Under the pieces are notes generated by a model that was not told the DNA's origin, did no database searches, and was given only the letters and a program-made list of their open reading frames with translations. DNA of 64,000 nucleotides, taken from assembly GCF_002563655.1 (NCBI RefSeq), contig NZ_PDIY01000001.1, forward strand, positions 1,896,001 through 1,960,000, read 5' to 3'. This document shows, one piece after another, positions 8,850 through 17,847 of this stretch. Position 1 is the stretch's first letter; every line of letters starts with the position of its first letter. The stretch is from Bacillus sp. es.034. GTDB lineage: Bacteria > Bacillota > Bacilli > Bacillales > Bacillaceae_B. Position numbers and translations under genes: made by a program.

Positions 8850-9652
8850 AGCAGTCTACAATTCACCATGCAAGCTTAAGTAACCGTACCAGTTTGAAGC
8901 AAACGGTAATGAATTCATTAACCATGGCGTTTCGAGGATTATTAAAGATACGTCGTACACCAGAGCAGTTATTTGATGTGACGCTGCAGCCGATTATCTT
9001 CACCCTTATGTTTACGTATATGTTTGGAGGGGCGATTTCCGGGGATGTGCAGAGCTATTTACCTGTCATCATCCCGGGAATTCTTGTCCAGACGGTCATC
9101 ACCACCTCTATCGTGACAGGTGTCCAGCTAAGGGAGGACATGGATAAGGGAGTGTTTGACCGGTTCAAGTCACTGCCGATAGCGCGGATCGCTCCCCTCG
9201 CCGGAGCACTGCTGGCCGATACAATCCGATACACGATTGCAACAGTCCTGACATTCTCGATGGGGTATATCATGGGATATCGCCCGGAAGCGGGATTTGG
9301 ATTCGTGATTCTTGCCGGACTCCTGGTCATTGCCTGTTCATGGGCGATCAGCTGGATCTTTGCCTTCTTTGGAGTCATTTCGAGAACCGCTTCGAGTGTT
9401 CAGGGGATCTCCATGCTTGTCCTGTTCCCACTCACATTTCTCTCGAATGCATTCGTACCTGCGGAAACATTGCCGAATTGGCTCCAGTGGTTTGTCAAAT
9501 TCAATCCGATATCGCATCTTGTCACTGCTGTCAGGGAACTGACAAACGCAGGGACCGTAGGCTGGGACCTGACCATTTCCCTTCTTGGTGCTGTATTGAT
9601 TGTAGCAGTCTTTGCTCCCATTACGGTGAAGGCCTATATGAAGCAGACTTGA
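8846..9652 (+). CDS. ABC-2 type permease, DrrB type
   Basis: A 268-residue membrane protein with six predicted helices, beginning near LQPIIFTLMFTYMFGGAI, and the ABC-2 permease motif before the last helices (FVPAETLPNWLQWFVKFNPISHL). This Leu-Pro-x-Trp-Leu to Asn-Pro pattern is characteristic of DrrB/NodJ exporters. It forms the membrane channel for the ATPase at 7845 and is translationally coupled to it. It probably exports a hydrophobic compound. The two-component genes follow about 100 bp later with no strong terminator in between. Confidence 0.92.
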   Translation: MKQSTIHHASLSNRTSLKQTVMNSLTMAFRGLLKIRRTPEQLFDVTLQPIIFTLMFTYMFGGAISGDVQSYLPVIIPGILVQTVITTSIVTGVQLREDMDKGVFDRFKSLPIARIAPLAGALLADTIRYTIATVLTFSMGYIMGYRPEAGFGFVILAGLLVIACSWAISWIFAFFGVISRTASSVQGISMLVLFPLTFLSNAFVPAETLPNWLQWFVKFNPISHLVTAVRELTNAGTVGWDLTISLLGAVLIVAVFAPITVKAYMKQT

Positions 9653-9759
9653 AAATATAGTAAAATGTGAATATCTAATCAAATTCGGACCAAACAGGTC
9701 ACCCCTTTATGGGGCAGCTGTTCAGAAACATCATCATGTAAAAAAAAGGAATGAATAAT

Positions 9760-10440
9760 GTGGCCAAAATATTGATCGTAGATGACGACTCGCATATCCG
9801 GGAATTAGTTCGTGTCCTCCTTACGAAAGAGGGGATTTTCATACAAGAAGCGGGAGATGGAGAGGAGGCGCTTGCTATCCTTGGTTCTACGAAAATGGAT
9901 CTGATCATCCTCGATATCATGATGCCGAATATGGATGGCTGGACGTTTTGTAAAGAGGTCAGAACCTATTATTCCGAGAACATCCCGATTTTGATGTTGA
10001 CGGCAAAAGGGGAAACCGCCCAGAAAGTGAAAGGATTTGACCTCGGGACAGACGACTATATGGTGAAACCGTTCGCACCCGCTGAACTGACAGCAAGGGT
10101 AAAAGCCCTTCTCAAACGATCACAGGTCTCCATTGCGAACCGGATCGAATTAGACGGAGTGGTGATTGATCGTGAATCATATAAAGTATTGATTAAAGAT
10201 CGGGATATCACATTGCCTCTTAAAGAGTTTGAACTATTATTCAAGCTTGCCCTCAATGAGGGAAAGACTTTTTCAAGAGAGCAGTTGATTGAAGATATTT
10301 GGGGATACGATTATGAAGGGGATGAAAGGACAGTTGATGTTCACATCAAGCGTCTTCGTCAGCGATTTAACGGGGTTCACTGTCCGTTTAAAATCACCAC
10401 GATACGGGGTCTCGGGTACCGGTTGGAGGTCCACGAATGA
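9760..10440 (+). CDS. OmpR/PhoB-family response regulator
   Basis: The receiver domain starts KILIVDDDSHIREL with the acidic pocket, the phosphorylated Asp in LIILDIMMPNMDG and the conserved Lys in DDYMVKPFAP. The C-terminal half is an OmpR-type winged helix (LPLKEFELLFKLA to ERTVDVHIKRLRQRF). It is phosphorylated by the histidine kinase at 10437, whose start overlaps its stop by four bases. An ATG at 9751 directly abuts the AAAGGA site, so the in-frame GTG at 9760 (nine bases away) is the likelier start; the difference is three residues. It probably controls the adjacent DrrAB-like exporter. Confidence 0.9.
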   Translation: MAKILIVDDDSHIRELVRVLLTKEGIFIQEAGDGEEALAILGSTKMDLIILDIMMPNMDGWTFCKEVRTYYSENIPILMLTAKGETAQKVKGFDLGTDDYMVKPFAPAELTARVKALLKRSQVSIANRIELDGVVIDRESYKVLIKDRDITLPLKEFELLFKLALNEGKTFSREQLIEDIWGYDYEGDERTVDVHIKRLRQRFNGVHCPFKITTIRGLGYRLEVHE

Positions 10441-11555
10441 AGCTGCCGGAATACGTGAAGCGGATACTGGGGATGTTGGCTGTAGTGACGGCTTTGACTG
10501 TGATGTGGTCCCTTTCCTATTGGATCACAGAAACCCTTTATGACGCTATCCATACTCGTCCTCACGAATTTGCAAGACTGCTCATCAACTCCATTCTCGG
10601 GTTCTTTCTATTTGGATGCAGCGTATTTCTCATTACCCAAATCAAGTGGGTGAAAAATCGGCAAGATCGATTCCTGCATCCGATGATTCAAGCGATGAAG
10701 ATGATGGCGGAGGGAAACTTCAATATTGATCTTTCGTATTACCGAAATCAATTTAATGACCGTGGGGATCATCCTTATTACAAGATCATCGACAGCATTA
10801 CCCACATGGCAGATCGACTGGGCGAGATGGAAGAAATGCGTCAGGAATTCATTTCAAATGTCTCTCATGAAATTCAGTCACCCCTTGCCTCGATCAGCGG
10901 CTTTGCCCATGCGTTGAAGAACGACAGTCTCAATCCTAAGGAGAGGGAGAGGTATCTTCATATCATTGAAATGGAAAGCGTAAGACTGTCTAAATTAAGT
11001 GATAATCTATTAAAGCTGACTTCCCTTGAGGATGACCATTTCACCCTGGACCGGGAAGAATACCGACTGGATCATCAGCTTCGCCGAATCATTCTTGCCA
11101 ATGAACCGCAATGGACCGAGAAAAAGATCAACATGGATATCAACCTCGAACATGTTACCGTCCATGCCGATAAGGACCTGATGGATCAGGTATGGACGAA
11201 TCTCATCCATAACAGCATTAAATTCACTCCGGAACAAGGGACCATCAGCATTCGGGCATTTGCACAAACAGGTGGTAAAGTCATGGTGACCATCAAGGAT
11301 ACAGGAATAGGGATGGACCATGATAGCCGGATGCATATCTTTGAGAGATTTTACAAAGCGGACGAGTCCAGAAACAGGCACCTGGGAGGAAGCGGCCTTG
11401 GCCTCTCGATCGTGAAGAAAATCATCGACTTGCACAGAGGAGAGATACAGGTTGAGAGTGAATTGGGAAGAGGAACGGCCATGATCGTTTCTTGTGATCC
11501 GAATCAAGTTACTCTAAATAAAGGTGGAGAGGGCGAAAAGGATGAGCAACGTTAA
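10437..11555 (+). CDS. Sensor histidine kinase with two membrane helices
   Basis: A 372-residue membrane kinase. Two hydrophobic helices (about residues 12-32 and 47-66) flank a very short outer loop, so sensing probably happens within the membrane, as in intramembrane-sensing kinases linked to drug exporters. The phospho-accepting His is in ISNVSHEIQSPLASISG. The ATPase domain shows the N box (LIHNSIKFTP), G1 (DTGIGM) and G2 (GGSGLGLSIV) motifs. ATG overlaps the regulator stop (ATGA). It partners the upstream response regulator and lies beside an ABC exporter. Confidence 0.9.
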   Translation: MKLPEYVKRILGMLAVVTALTVMWSLSYWITETLYDAIHTRPHEFARLLINSILGFFLFGCSVFLITQIKWVKNRQDRFLHPMIQAMKMMAEGNFNIDLSYYRNQFNDRGDHPYYKIIDSITHMADRLGEMEEMRQEFISNVSHEIQSPLASISGFAHALKNDSLNPKERERYLHIIEMESVRLSKLSDNLLKLTSLEDDHFTLDREEYRLDHQLRRIILANEPQWTEKKINMDINLEHVTVHADKDLMDQVWTNLIHNSIKFTPEQGTISIRAFAQTGGKVMVTIKDTGIGMDHDSRMHIFERFYKADESRNRHLGGSGLGLSIVKKIIDLHRGEIQVESELGRGTAMIVSCDPNQVTLNKGGEGEKDEQR

Positions 11556-12123
11556 AAAAATACCATGTGAAAATATTACAGAGGACCTCATTGAAGAATA
11601 TGAAAATAAGGGGTTTGAACTGGTTTCCCAAGAATACGTGATGGAGCACTCCTTAATAGACATTCCTCAGATTGAACCCCCTTTTCCTTTGACTGTCATA
11701 AGTTGGTCAACGGCGTTGGAAAGAGGTTTCTATGAAGTCTATCAGGCTTCCTTCAAGGACCGACCAGGTTTTCCTGGCTGGTCGATGGAAAAATGGGTGG
11801 AATGGGTATCCACCGGTGGAGATTTTCTGCGAGAGCGATCCTATTTAGCAACCGTAAATAACGAGTCGGTAGGATTCATCACCGCTGGTAAAGAATCCGA
11901 CAAGATTGGTTTTATCATTCAAGTGGGAGTGATTCCGGAGTGGCGGGGGAAGGGAATTGCTGCGATACTGACATGCAAATGCCTGGAGGCTTTTCGTTTA
12001 GATGGCATGATATCCGCCATACTTCATGTGAATCAAAACAATCCAAGAGCCATAAAGCTATATGAATCGTTAGGATTTAAGATAGCTTGTAAAAGGGGTA
12101 CGTTTGAAAAGAAAGATGATTGA
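11542..12123 (+). CDS. GNAT-family N-acetyltransferase
   Basis: The 193-residue protein has a C-terminal GNAT domain: the beta4 strand IQVGVIPEWRGKGIA with the acetyl-CoA-binding Arg-Gly-Lys-Gly loop, then ILHVNQNNPRAIKLYESLGF, the usual Asn and Tyr positions. The N-terminal 80 residues are less typical. ATG 11542 is chosen over GTG 11524, because only 11542 has an upstream ribosome site (AAGGTGGAG) at usable distance; the gene begins within the 3' end of the kinase gene. It may modify an antibiotic or metabolite handled by the neighbouring exporter; that link is positional only. Confidence 0.8.
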   Translation: MSNVKKIPCENITEDLIEEYENKGFELVSQEYVMEHSLIDIPQIEPPFPLTVISWSTALERGFYEVYQASFKDRPGFPGWSMEKWVEWVSTGGDFLRERSYLATVNNESVGFITAGKESDKIGFIIQVGVIPEWRGKGIAAILTCKCLEAFRLDGMISAILHVNQNNPRAIKLYESLGFKIACKRGTFEKKDD

Positions 12124-12211
12124 AGGCGTCTCCGGAATGAGTATAAAAAGGAGATTGTTCAATAAGAATAAAATCTAACTTACAGGATTCACCCATATGG
12201 AGGGACTAATC

Positions 12212-13030
12212 TTGAAAGAAAAAATCATCGACGTCATCAAACAAATTGAAATTGATCATGGTGTGAAAATTCTATTCGCCTGCGAATCAGGAAGCAGGGC
12301 GTGGGGCTTTCCTTCAAAGGAAAGCGACTATGATGTCCGCTTCATTTATATTCATCAGCCGGAATGGTATTTGTCCATTGATCGGAAAAGGGATGTGATT
12401 GAAATTCCTGCAATGGGTTCAGTTTCCATTCCTGTGGACCCGTTGTTGGATATGAGTGGGTGGGAGCTGACGAAGGCATTGAGATTATTCAGGAAATCGA
12501 ATCCTTCTCTTCTCGAGTGGCTCCAATCAACGATTGTCTACTACAAGTCTTATTCCACGATTGATCAAATGAAGGAACTGGAGCAGAAGATCTTTTCCCC
12601 CGTTTCCTGTATGCATCATTATTTGAGCATGGCGAAGGGCAATTTCCGGGATGATGTTCAGGGTGTTCAGGGAGAGGAAGTCAAGATCAAAAAGTATTTG
12701 AATGTACTTCGTCCCCTGCTGGCCGCCAAATGGATCGAGAAATATGATTCAATCCCGCCGCTTGAATTTCAAGAGCTGGTTGAAGAACTGGTGCCAGCGG
12801 GGGAATGGAAAGATTCGATCGCAAAATTGTTAAAACGGAAGAGAGCGGGAGAAGAAATATTTGTTGAAACGAAGATCGATACCATCAATGAGTATCTTCA
12901 TAAAGAGATTGAACATTTGGAAGCGTATGTGAAGTCGTTAAATAAAGACACTCCTGATCCAACGGCTGAATTGGACATGTTGTTCAGAGGTGCGTTGAGG
13001 GAAGTGTGGATGGAGTTGGGAAAACGGTAA
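12212..13030 (+). CDS. Predicted nucleotidyltransferase (RlaP/YcgL type)
   Basis: A 272-residue protein of the polymerase-beta-like superfamily. The motif GSRAWGFPSKESDYDVRF holds the Gly-Ser and Asp-x-Asp metal ligands, and SIDRKRDVIEIP follows. This matches the RlaP family (T4 RNA ligase-associated; B. subtilis YcgL), whose reaction is unproven but probably nucleotidyl transfer. The ATG at 12197 lies upstream of the GGAGGG site, which is seven bases before TTG 12212; TTG 12212 is therefore taken as the start. A strong terminator (13147-13184) follows. Confidence 0.85.
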   Translation: MKEKIIDVIKQIEIDHGVKILFACESGSRAWGFPSKESDYDVRFIYIHQPEWYLSIDRKRDVIEIPAMGSVSIPVDPLLDMSGWELTKALRLFRKSNPSLLEWLQSTIVYYKSYSTIDQMKELEQKIFSPVSCMHHYLSMAKGNFRDDVQGVQGEEVKIKKYLNVLRPLLAAKWIEKYDSIPPLEFQELVEELVPAGEWKDSIAKLLKRKRAGEEIFVETKIDTINEYLHKEIEHLEAYVKSLNKDTPDPTAELDMLFRGALREVWMELGKR

Positions 13031-13146
13031 TGGTGGAGGAATAGGGGGATGATTATACAACCACTGATTATCGACTGGTTTTTGTTAAAAATGTTAGAAA
13101 TCATAGAATAATTGGTTGGAAGGGTTCAAGATTCGTTCAGACGCAA

Positions 13147-13184
13147 GAGTTCCAACCCTGCTCATGGGGTTGGAACTCCTTTTT
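13147..13184 (+). terminator. Terminator after the nucleotidyltransferase gene
   Basis: A 12-bp stem GAGTTCCAACCC with GGGTTGGAACTC closes on a 7-8 base loop and ends in CTTTTT. Confidence 0.88.
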
Positions 13185-13224
13185 GGTCGTAATGGTCTTG
13201 AAGAGAGAGGGGGAGAGGGATTAA

Positions 13225-13279
13225 TTGCGTCATTTTCGTCGATGATTGCGTCATTTTCAAATTAAATGCGTCTTTCACC
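13225..13279. repeat. Three direct repeats with 21-bp period
   Basis: TTGCGTCATTTTC occurs exactly at 13225 and 13246, and a degenerate third copy (ATGCGTCTTTCACC) begins at 13266. The 21-bp period is two helical turns. The block lies between the terminator of one gene and the 3' end of the convergent small gene at 13308, so it is not in a promoter. Confidence 0.6.
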
Positions 13280-13307
13280 AAATAATACCAGTAATCCCCG
13301 CCTCTAA

Positions 13308-13481
13308 CTAACGCCGTCCTGCTCCCTTACGACTCCCCCTATTAAACCAATACATAAGAAAAAATCCCAGTGTAAATCCACCACTCAACGTCAGGATCAA
13401 AGTCATCTCATAATCCCCAAGAAGGAATAAGAACATAAATATTATGATCCCGACAACAAATGGAAAGTACCAGCGATTCAT
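13308..13481 (-). CDS. Small membrane protein, 57 aa
   Basis: On the minus strand an AAGGAGGTG ribosome site precedes ATG 13481 and a 57-residue frame ends at TAG 13308. Two hydrophobic helices are visible (FVVGIIIFMFLFLLG and LILTLSGGFTLGFFLMYW), followed by a basic tail rich in Arg and Gly. The near-perfect ribosome site and membrane-protein composition support a real gene. The family is not recognised. It is divergent from the two-component genes that begin at 13679. Confidence 0.65.
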   Translation of the reverse strand: MNRWYFPFVVGIIIFMFLFLLGDYEMTLILTLSGGFTLGFFLMYWFNRGSRKGAGRR

Positions 13482-13678
13482 CGGAACACCTCCTTGTTAA
13501 TTTTTGTAATTTAGATTTATCGTTTTTTTACCCAACTACAGGGATTATAATCTTTTAGTGTCATAGTATCTTAACTACAAACCCCACCTTACCAAACCAC
13601 ACAAATAAGATTATAATGGTAATATCTTCTACCTCTATGTCCAGGCATGAAGAGAAATTTCACGATAGAGGTGATTCC

Positions 13679-14869
13679 ATGAAACTGACATTCCTAAGCA
13701 TTCTCCGCCTGATCATGTTCACCATGATCAGTTACATCTATTATTCTTCTGTTGGAACCCCATCGACTGCTCAAATTATTTATGTGATCGCAGCGGGAAT
13801 CGGATTCATATTGAATCATTTTCTTATGGCGTCCACCCGGAATCAAACCTATTATCCTCTTGCCATCGATTTCATCCTGATTACGGGGTTTGTCTACTTT
13901 TATCCTGGATCTTCCCTTTATTTAATCTTATTCGGGGTAAATGCAGTGACGTTGTTTTTGTCTGCTAAAGACAAACGGGTCCTTTGGGGATTCAGCGTAG
14001 CCTTTTTCATCATTTGGTTCTGCTCTATGTACTATACTTATCAAGTGACAGGTACTTTTTCCTTTTTAGAAAATCTCATCAATTTCAGCTTAATCGTATT
14101 CGAAGCAGTTGTCGGTCGGCTTATACATAAACTGTTCCATGCACGGGCCAAAATCGAAACCCAGTACGGTGAGCTACAGGAGACCCATACGGCGTTGACC
14201 GCGGCTCACGAGCAGCTGCATCATTACTCAAAGCAAGTGGAGGAGTTGACCTTGATCCGGGAACGGAACCGGATCTCAGGGGAAATCCATGATACGGTCG
14301 GCCATAAAATGACAGCGCTCCTCGTTCAGCTTCAGGTAGCAAAGGAGCTGATGGATTCACGTCCTGACATGAGCAAACAAAAGATGGAGCTCTGTGAAGA
14401 CCTGGCGAGGGAGACCCTTCAGGAAATCCGCCTGTCGGTCAGGACCTTGAAAGATCACGATCAACCCCAGTCCTTCGTCACGACGGTACGCAAATTGTTG
14501 GAGGATTATCAGAAGATGACAGGTCTCACCTCAAGGTTCACGGTCAAAGGGGATGTGTCAACCATCCCGATTTCCATCCAGCTCAGCCTGACAAGGGTCA
14601 TCCAGGAATCGATTACCAATGCCGTACGTCACGGTCAGGCAAAAGAATGCAGCGTCGTGCTCGACGTTTCCGAGTCCAAGATCCAAATCAGCATTCAGGA
14701 TGACGGAAAAGGGTCGGCGGACATCAATCCCGGATTCGGCTTGAAGAATATGAGGGACAGAATCCATGAACATGGAGGGACCACCGTATTTGAAAGCACG
14801 AAAGAAGGCTTCCGTGTGAAAGCAATGGTGCCGTTAATAGAGATGAAATGGCAAATGGGGGGATCATAA
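13679..14869 (+). CDS. lnrJ: Sensor histidine kinase, LnrJ (YfiJ)-like
   Basis: The 396-residue kinase has five or six N-terminal membrane helices, a coiled region (about residues 160-210), and a HisKA_3 dimerisation motif SGEIHDTVGHKM with the phosphorylated His. The ATPase domain ends with an Asn box (ITNAVRHG), DDGKG and GFGLKNMRDR. This is the NarX/LiaS/DesK class. The five-gene order kinase, regulator, ATPase, permease, permease matches B. subtilis lnrJKLMN (formerly yfiJKLMN), which senses and exports linearmycin-type polyenes. ATG 13679 follows AGAGGTGA; an in-frame ATG at 13616 lacks a site. Confidence 0.8.
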   Translation: MKLTFLSILRLIMFTMISYIYYSSVGTPSTAQIIYVIAAGIGFILNHFLMASTRNQTYYPLAIDFILITGFVYFYPGSSLYLILFGVNAVTLFLSAKDKRVLWGFSVAFFIIWFCSMYYTYQVTGTFSFLENLINFSLIVFEAVVGRLIHKLFHARAKIETQYGELQETHTALTAAHEQLHHYSKQVEELTLIRERNRISGEIHDTVGHKMTALLVQLQVAKELMDSRPDMSKQKMELCEDLARETLQEIRLSVRTLKDHDQPQSFVTTVRKLLEDYQKMTGLTSRFTVKGDVSTIPISIQLSLTRVIQESITNAVRHGQAKECSVVLDVSESKIQISIQDDGKGSADINPGFGLKNMRDRIHEHGGTTVFESTKEGFRVKAMVPLIEMKWQMGGS

Positions 14870-15525
14870 TGGTCAGAATTTTAATTGTGGATGATCAGGA
14901 ATTAATGAGGGACGGACTTGCTACGATATTAGATTTGAGACAGGAAATCGAGGTCGCAGGGGTTGCGTCGAATGGAAAGGAAGCGTTCGAGAAAGCAGGA
15001 GAGCTCCGTCCTGACATCGCACTGATGGATATCCGCATGCCAATCGCGAGCGGAGTGGAAGGAACGAAGCTTATTACCACCAACTATCCCGACATCAAGG
15101 TCCTCATGCTCACGACCTTCAATGACAGTGAGCTCATCTTTGAAGCATTGGAGGAAGGGGCAAGCGGTTACTTATTGAAGGATATGCCGACGGATGCCAT
15201 CGTCCAGGCGATCATGACGGTTCAATCGGGGGGCATGGTGCTGCCGAAAGAACTGACGGCAGATATCGTAAGGGAAATGAGACGGAATCAGCCGGCAGAA
15301 CAAATCAACACAGTCCCGGACATCGTGAAGGAACTGACGGAACGGGAGCTTGAGGTCCTAAATAAACTCGGCCTCGGACTGAACAACAAGGAAATTGCGG
15401 AGAAACTGTATATATCAGAAGGCACCGTAAAGAATCATGTATCCAATCTCATCAGCAAACTCGAGTTAAGGGACCGGACCCAGGCGGCTATCTTTGCCGT
15501 CCGCTATCACATCACGCATTATTAA
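14869..15525 (+). CDS. lnrK: NarL-family response regulator, LnrK (YfiK)-like
   Basis: The 218-residue regulator has a receiver domain (RILIVDDQELMRDGL, Asp in IALMDIRMP, Lys in YLLKDMP) and a C-terminal LuxR-type helix-turn-helix (LTERELEVLNKLGLG, EIAEKLYISEGTVKNHVSNL). Its ATG shares one base with the TAA of the kinase gene (TAATG), so the two are translationally coupled. It should be phosphorylated by the 13679 kinase and activate the ABC genes downstream. A terminator (15555-15583) separates them, so the exporter has its own promoter, as in the lnr locus. Confidence 0.85.
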   Translation: MVRILIVDDQELMRDGLATILDLRQEIEVAGVASNGKEAFEKAGELRPDIALMDIRMPIASGVEGTKLITTNYPDIKVLMLTTFNDSELIFEALEEGASGYLLKDMPTDAIVQAIMTVQSGGMVLPKELTADIVREMRRNQPAEQINTVPDIVKELTERELEVLNKLGLGLNNKEIAEKLYISEGTVKNHVSNLISKLELRDRTQAAIFAVRYHITHY

Positions 15526-15554
15526 ACCATGACTTTTAGCATAGTATCCCTATG

Positions 15555-15583
15555 AAATACAGCTATCACAGCTGTATTTTTTT
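15555..15583 (+). terminator. Terminator after lnrK-like gene
   Basis: ATACAGC pairs with GCTGTAT around a 7-base loop and runs into seven T. Confidence 0.88.
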
Positions 15584-15630
15584 ATGTTCAAATTCTATCT
15601 CTGGAGGGATTTGGAAAGAGGGGATCCCCG

Positions 15631-15647
15631 CTATACTTTAAGTATAG
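15631..15647. promoter_or_regulatory. Palindromic operator candidate before lnrL
   Basis: CTATACTT-T-AAGTATAG is a perfect 8-bp inverted repeat about 25 bp before the exporter start codon, overlapping a possible -10 (TATAGT). It is a candidate binding site for the adjacent response regulator or another factor; this is inferred from position and symmetry. Confidence 0.45.
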
Positions 15648-15671
15648 TCAAAGAAAAAAGGGTGTGGAGAT

Positions 15672-16607
15672 ATGCTAGAAGTGAAAGAGCTGAAGAAAAG
15701 CTATGGAAAAAAAGAGGTCGTGAAGAACGTATCCTTTATGATCGAAAAGGGGGAGTCGTTCGGATTACTTGGACCGAATGGAGCGGGAAAATCCACGACG
15801 ATATCCATGATTTGCGGTCTCGTGCCATATGATCAAGGGGAAGTGCTCGTTGCCCATCAATCGGTGAAACAATTTCCGGTGCTGGTAAAAAAGAAAATCG
15901 GGGTGGTCCCGCAGGAAATTGCCCTTTATCCAACCATGTCGGCAAGGGATAATCTGTTGTTCTGGGGGAAGATGTACGGTCTGACTGGAGCACAGGCAAA
16001 GAAACGGGTGGAGGAAGTACTCGAAATCGTCGGACTGAAGGAGCGGGAGAAAGACCGGATTGAAACTTTTTCAGGAGGGATGAAGCGGAGGATCAACATC
16101 GGAGCCGCCCTCATGCATGAACCCGAGCTGTTGATCATGGATGAGCCAACGGTGGGTATCGACCCACAGTCGCGCAATCACATCTTGGAAACCGTCAAAG
16201 CATTGAATGAAAAAGGCATGACCATCATCTACACGAGTCATTACATGGAGGAAGTGGAGTACCTTTGTAACCGTGTCGGCATCATGGATCATGGGGAAGT
16301 GATCGCCCTCGGGACGAAGTCGGAACTGTGCAGCCGACTAACAGGAAGCAGCTTCATTCAGATAAAGGTGGAAAATCTATCGGATGAGGCGATGCAGGAG
16401 TTGGAAAAGGCTGGGGAAATACCACGAATCGCTTTTCAACAGGAAGCCGGCATTATCGAAGTATTTGCACCAAACCCGCAGGAAGCCGTGGCCTCGGTCA
16501 TCACCTCAGCCGTCCATGCGGGATTGAAGATTGAATCCGTTGAAATCAAAGAATCGAATTTGGAAACACTCTTCCTGCAGCTGACAGGACGAACGTTACG
16601 GGATTAG
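15672..16607 (+). CDS. lnrL: ABC exporter ATPase, LnrL (YfiL)-like
   Basis: The 311-residue ATPase shows Walker A GPNGAGKST, signature FSGGMKRRINIG, Walker B LLIMDEPTVGID and the H-loop (YTSHYMEEVE). The length equals that of B. subtilis LnrL. It powers export through the two permeases encoded next. GTGGAG lies 5 bases before ATG 15672. The three genes are closely spaced (12 and 13 bp) and form one operon. By homology of the whole cluster it may protect against membrane-acting natural products; the substrate is not proven. Confidence 0.9.
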   Translation: MLEVKELKKSYGKKEVVKNVSFMIEKGESFGLLGPNGAGKSTTISMICGLVPYDQGEVLVAHQSVKQFPVLVKKKIGVVPQEIALYPTMSARDNLLFWGKMYGLTGAQAKKRVEEVLEIVGLKEREKDRIETFSGGMKRRINIGAALMHEPELLIMDEPTVGIDPQSRNHILETVKALNEKGMTIIYTSHYMEEVEYLCNRVGIMDHGEVIALGTKSELCSRLTGSSFIQIKVENLSDEAMQELEKAGEIPRIAFQQEAGIIEVFAPNPQEAVASVITSAVHAGLKIESVEIKESNLETLFLQLTGRTLRD

Positions 16608-16619
16608 GAGGAGATAGAC

Positions 16620-17834
16620 ATGAGCATGTTCACCATTGCATGGAAAGATATCAGGATTCGTCTCAAGGATCGCAAGTCCTTTATCACACTATTACTGATG
16701 CCGATTGTCCTGACTGCCATATTGGGGTCTGCTTTAAGTGGTGCTTTCAGTGAAAATGGATCGCTTCCAGAACTGACTGAAGGAGTCGTTGTTACCTCAC
16801 AAGATGAACTGACATACCAATTCCTTCATGACACCCTGCAGGGGAAAGAATTGAAGGAGAGCATCACCTTAAAGAATTATAAAACGGAATCGGACTTGCG
16901 GAAAGCCATCGAGGATGGGAAGGTGGATGCCGGCCTCGTCATCCCGGACGGTTGGAAAGACGGGATATTGAACGGGGAAACCGTACCGGTCAAACTTTTC
17001 AAAGATCCCGGTAAAGACATTCAGTACACCATCCTTTCCACTATCACCGAATCCTTCACGAACCGCGTGGCAACGGTATCGGCGGCTACACGGACCATGG
17101 GTCAGGAGTTGAGCTCGGCTGTGCCGGTATCCAATCAGAATATCGACCTTTCCGCTGCCATGAAGGATCTATCAGAAAAACTTTCTACGATTGCAGATTC
17201 CAAGGAAAACGGGGTCATCACTCAAAAAGACGGCAAAGAGCCCCTTTCAGGCATGCAATACTACGCTGCCGCCATGGGTGTCATGTTCATTCTGTTCAAC
17301 ACCACCATTGGGGCGAAAACCATCCTTCAGGAGCGGAATACCGACACATTGGCAAGACTGATGGTGAGTCCGATCCGTCACTCATCCATTATGGGAGGGA
17401 AGTTTCTGGGGACCCTCTCGTTCACGATCCTCCAGTTCATGGTCTTCGTCATCGCCACCCGGTTGTTATTCGGAGTGGACTGGGGCAGCAATGGGTGGCA
17501 GCTTTTCCTGTTGGGCCTCGCTTATTCCGTTACGGTTTCCGGTCTTGCCATGTTGCTTGCAGGATTCCTTACGGATGAAAAGACGGCAGACTCCATCGGG
17601 GGGATCGGCGTGCAGGTTCTTGCTCTTCTGGGAGGTTCGATGATCCCGCTGGCTTCGTTTCCTGACGCCCTACAGAAGTTTGCCTCCATCGCCCCCAATA
17701 AGTGGGCCCTCGGCGGCTTTCTCGATATCATGAACGGAACATCGTGGGATAGTCTTGTCCTGCCTGTCACTATACTCGTACTGAGCGGTCTTCTAGCATT
17801 GTGGATCGGTTCATTGAAATTAAAGCTTAGATAA
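16620..17834 (+). CDS. lnrM: ABC-2 permease, LnrM (YfiM)-like
   Basis: A 404-residue membrane protein. One N-terminal helix (about residues 18-40) is followed by a large extracytoplasmic domain to about residue 215, then five or six helices (from YYAAAMGVMFILFNTTI). This one-plus-five layout with a big outer loop is the ABC-2/YhgE-like exporter form. Near the end, IPLASFPDALQKFASIAPNKWAL fits the conserved ABC-2 permease region. GGAGGAGA precedes the start. It probably forms a heterodimer with the next permease. Confidence 0.9.
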   Translation: MSMFTIAWKDIRIRLKDRKSFITLLLMPIVLTAILGSALSGAFSENGSLPELTEGVVVTSQDELTYQFLHDTLQGKELKESITLKNYKTESDLRKAIEDGKVDAGLVIPDGWKDGILNGETVPVKLFKDPGKDIQYTILSTITESFTNRVATVSAATRTMGQELSSAVPVSNQNIDLSAAMKDLSEKLSTIADSKENGVITQKDGKEPLSGMQYYAAAMGVMFILFNTTIGAKTILQERNTDTLARLMVSPIRHSSIMGGKFLGTLSFTILQFMVFVIATRLLFGVDWGSNGWQLFLLGLAYSVTVSGLAMLLAGFLTDEKTADSIGGIGVQVLALLGGSMIPLASFPDALQKFASIAPNKWALGGFLDIMNGTSWDSLVLPVTILVLSGLLALWIGSLKLKLR

Positions 17835-17847
17835 GGAGAAAAATAGG

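Noticed and set aside
9312..9682. Several overlapping 76-114 residue frames in the permease region
   Set aside because: They overlap the clear DrrB permease frame on both strands and show no domain or start signal.
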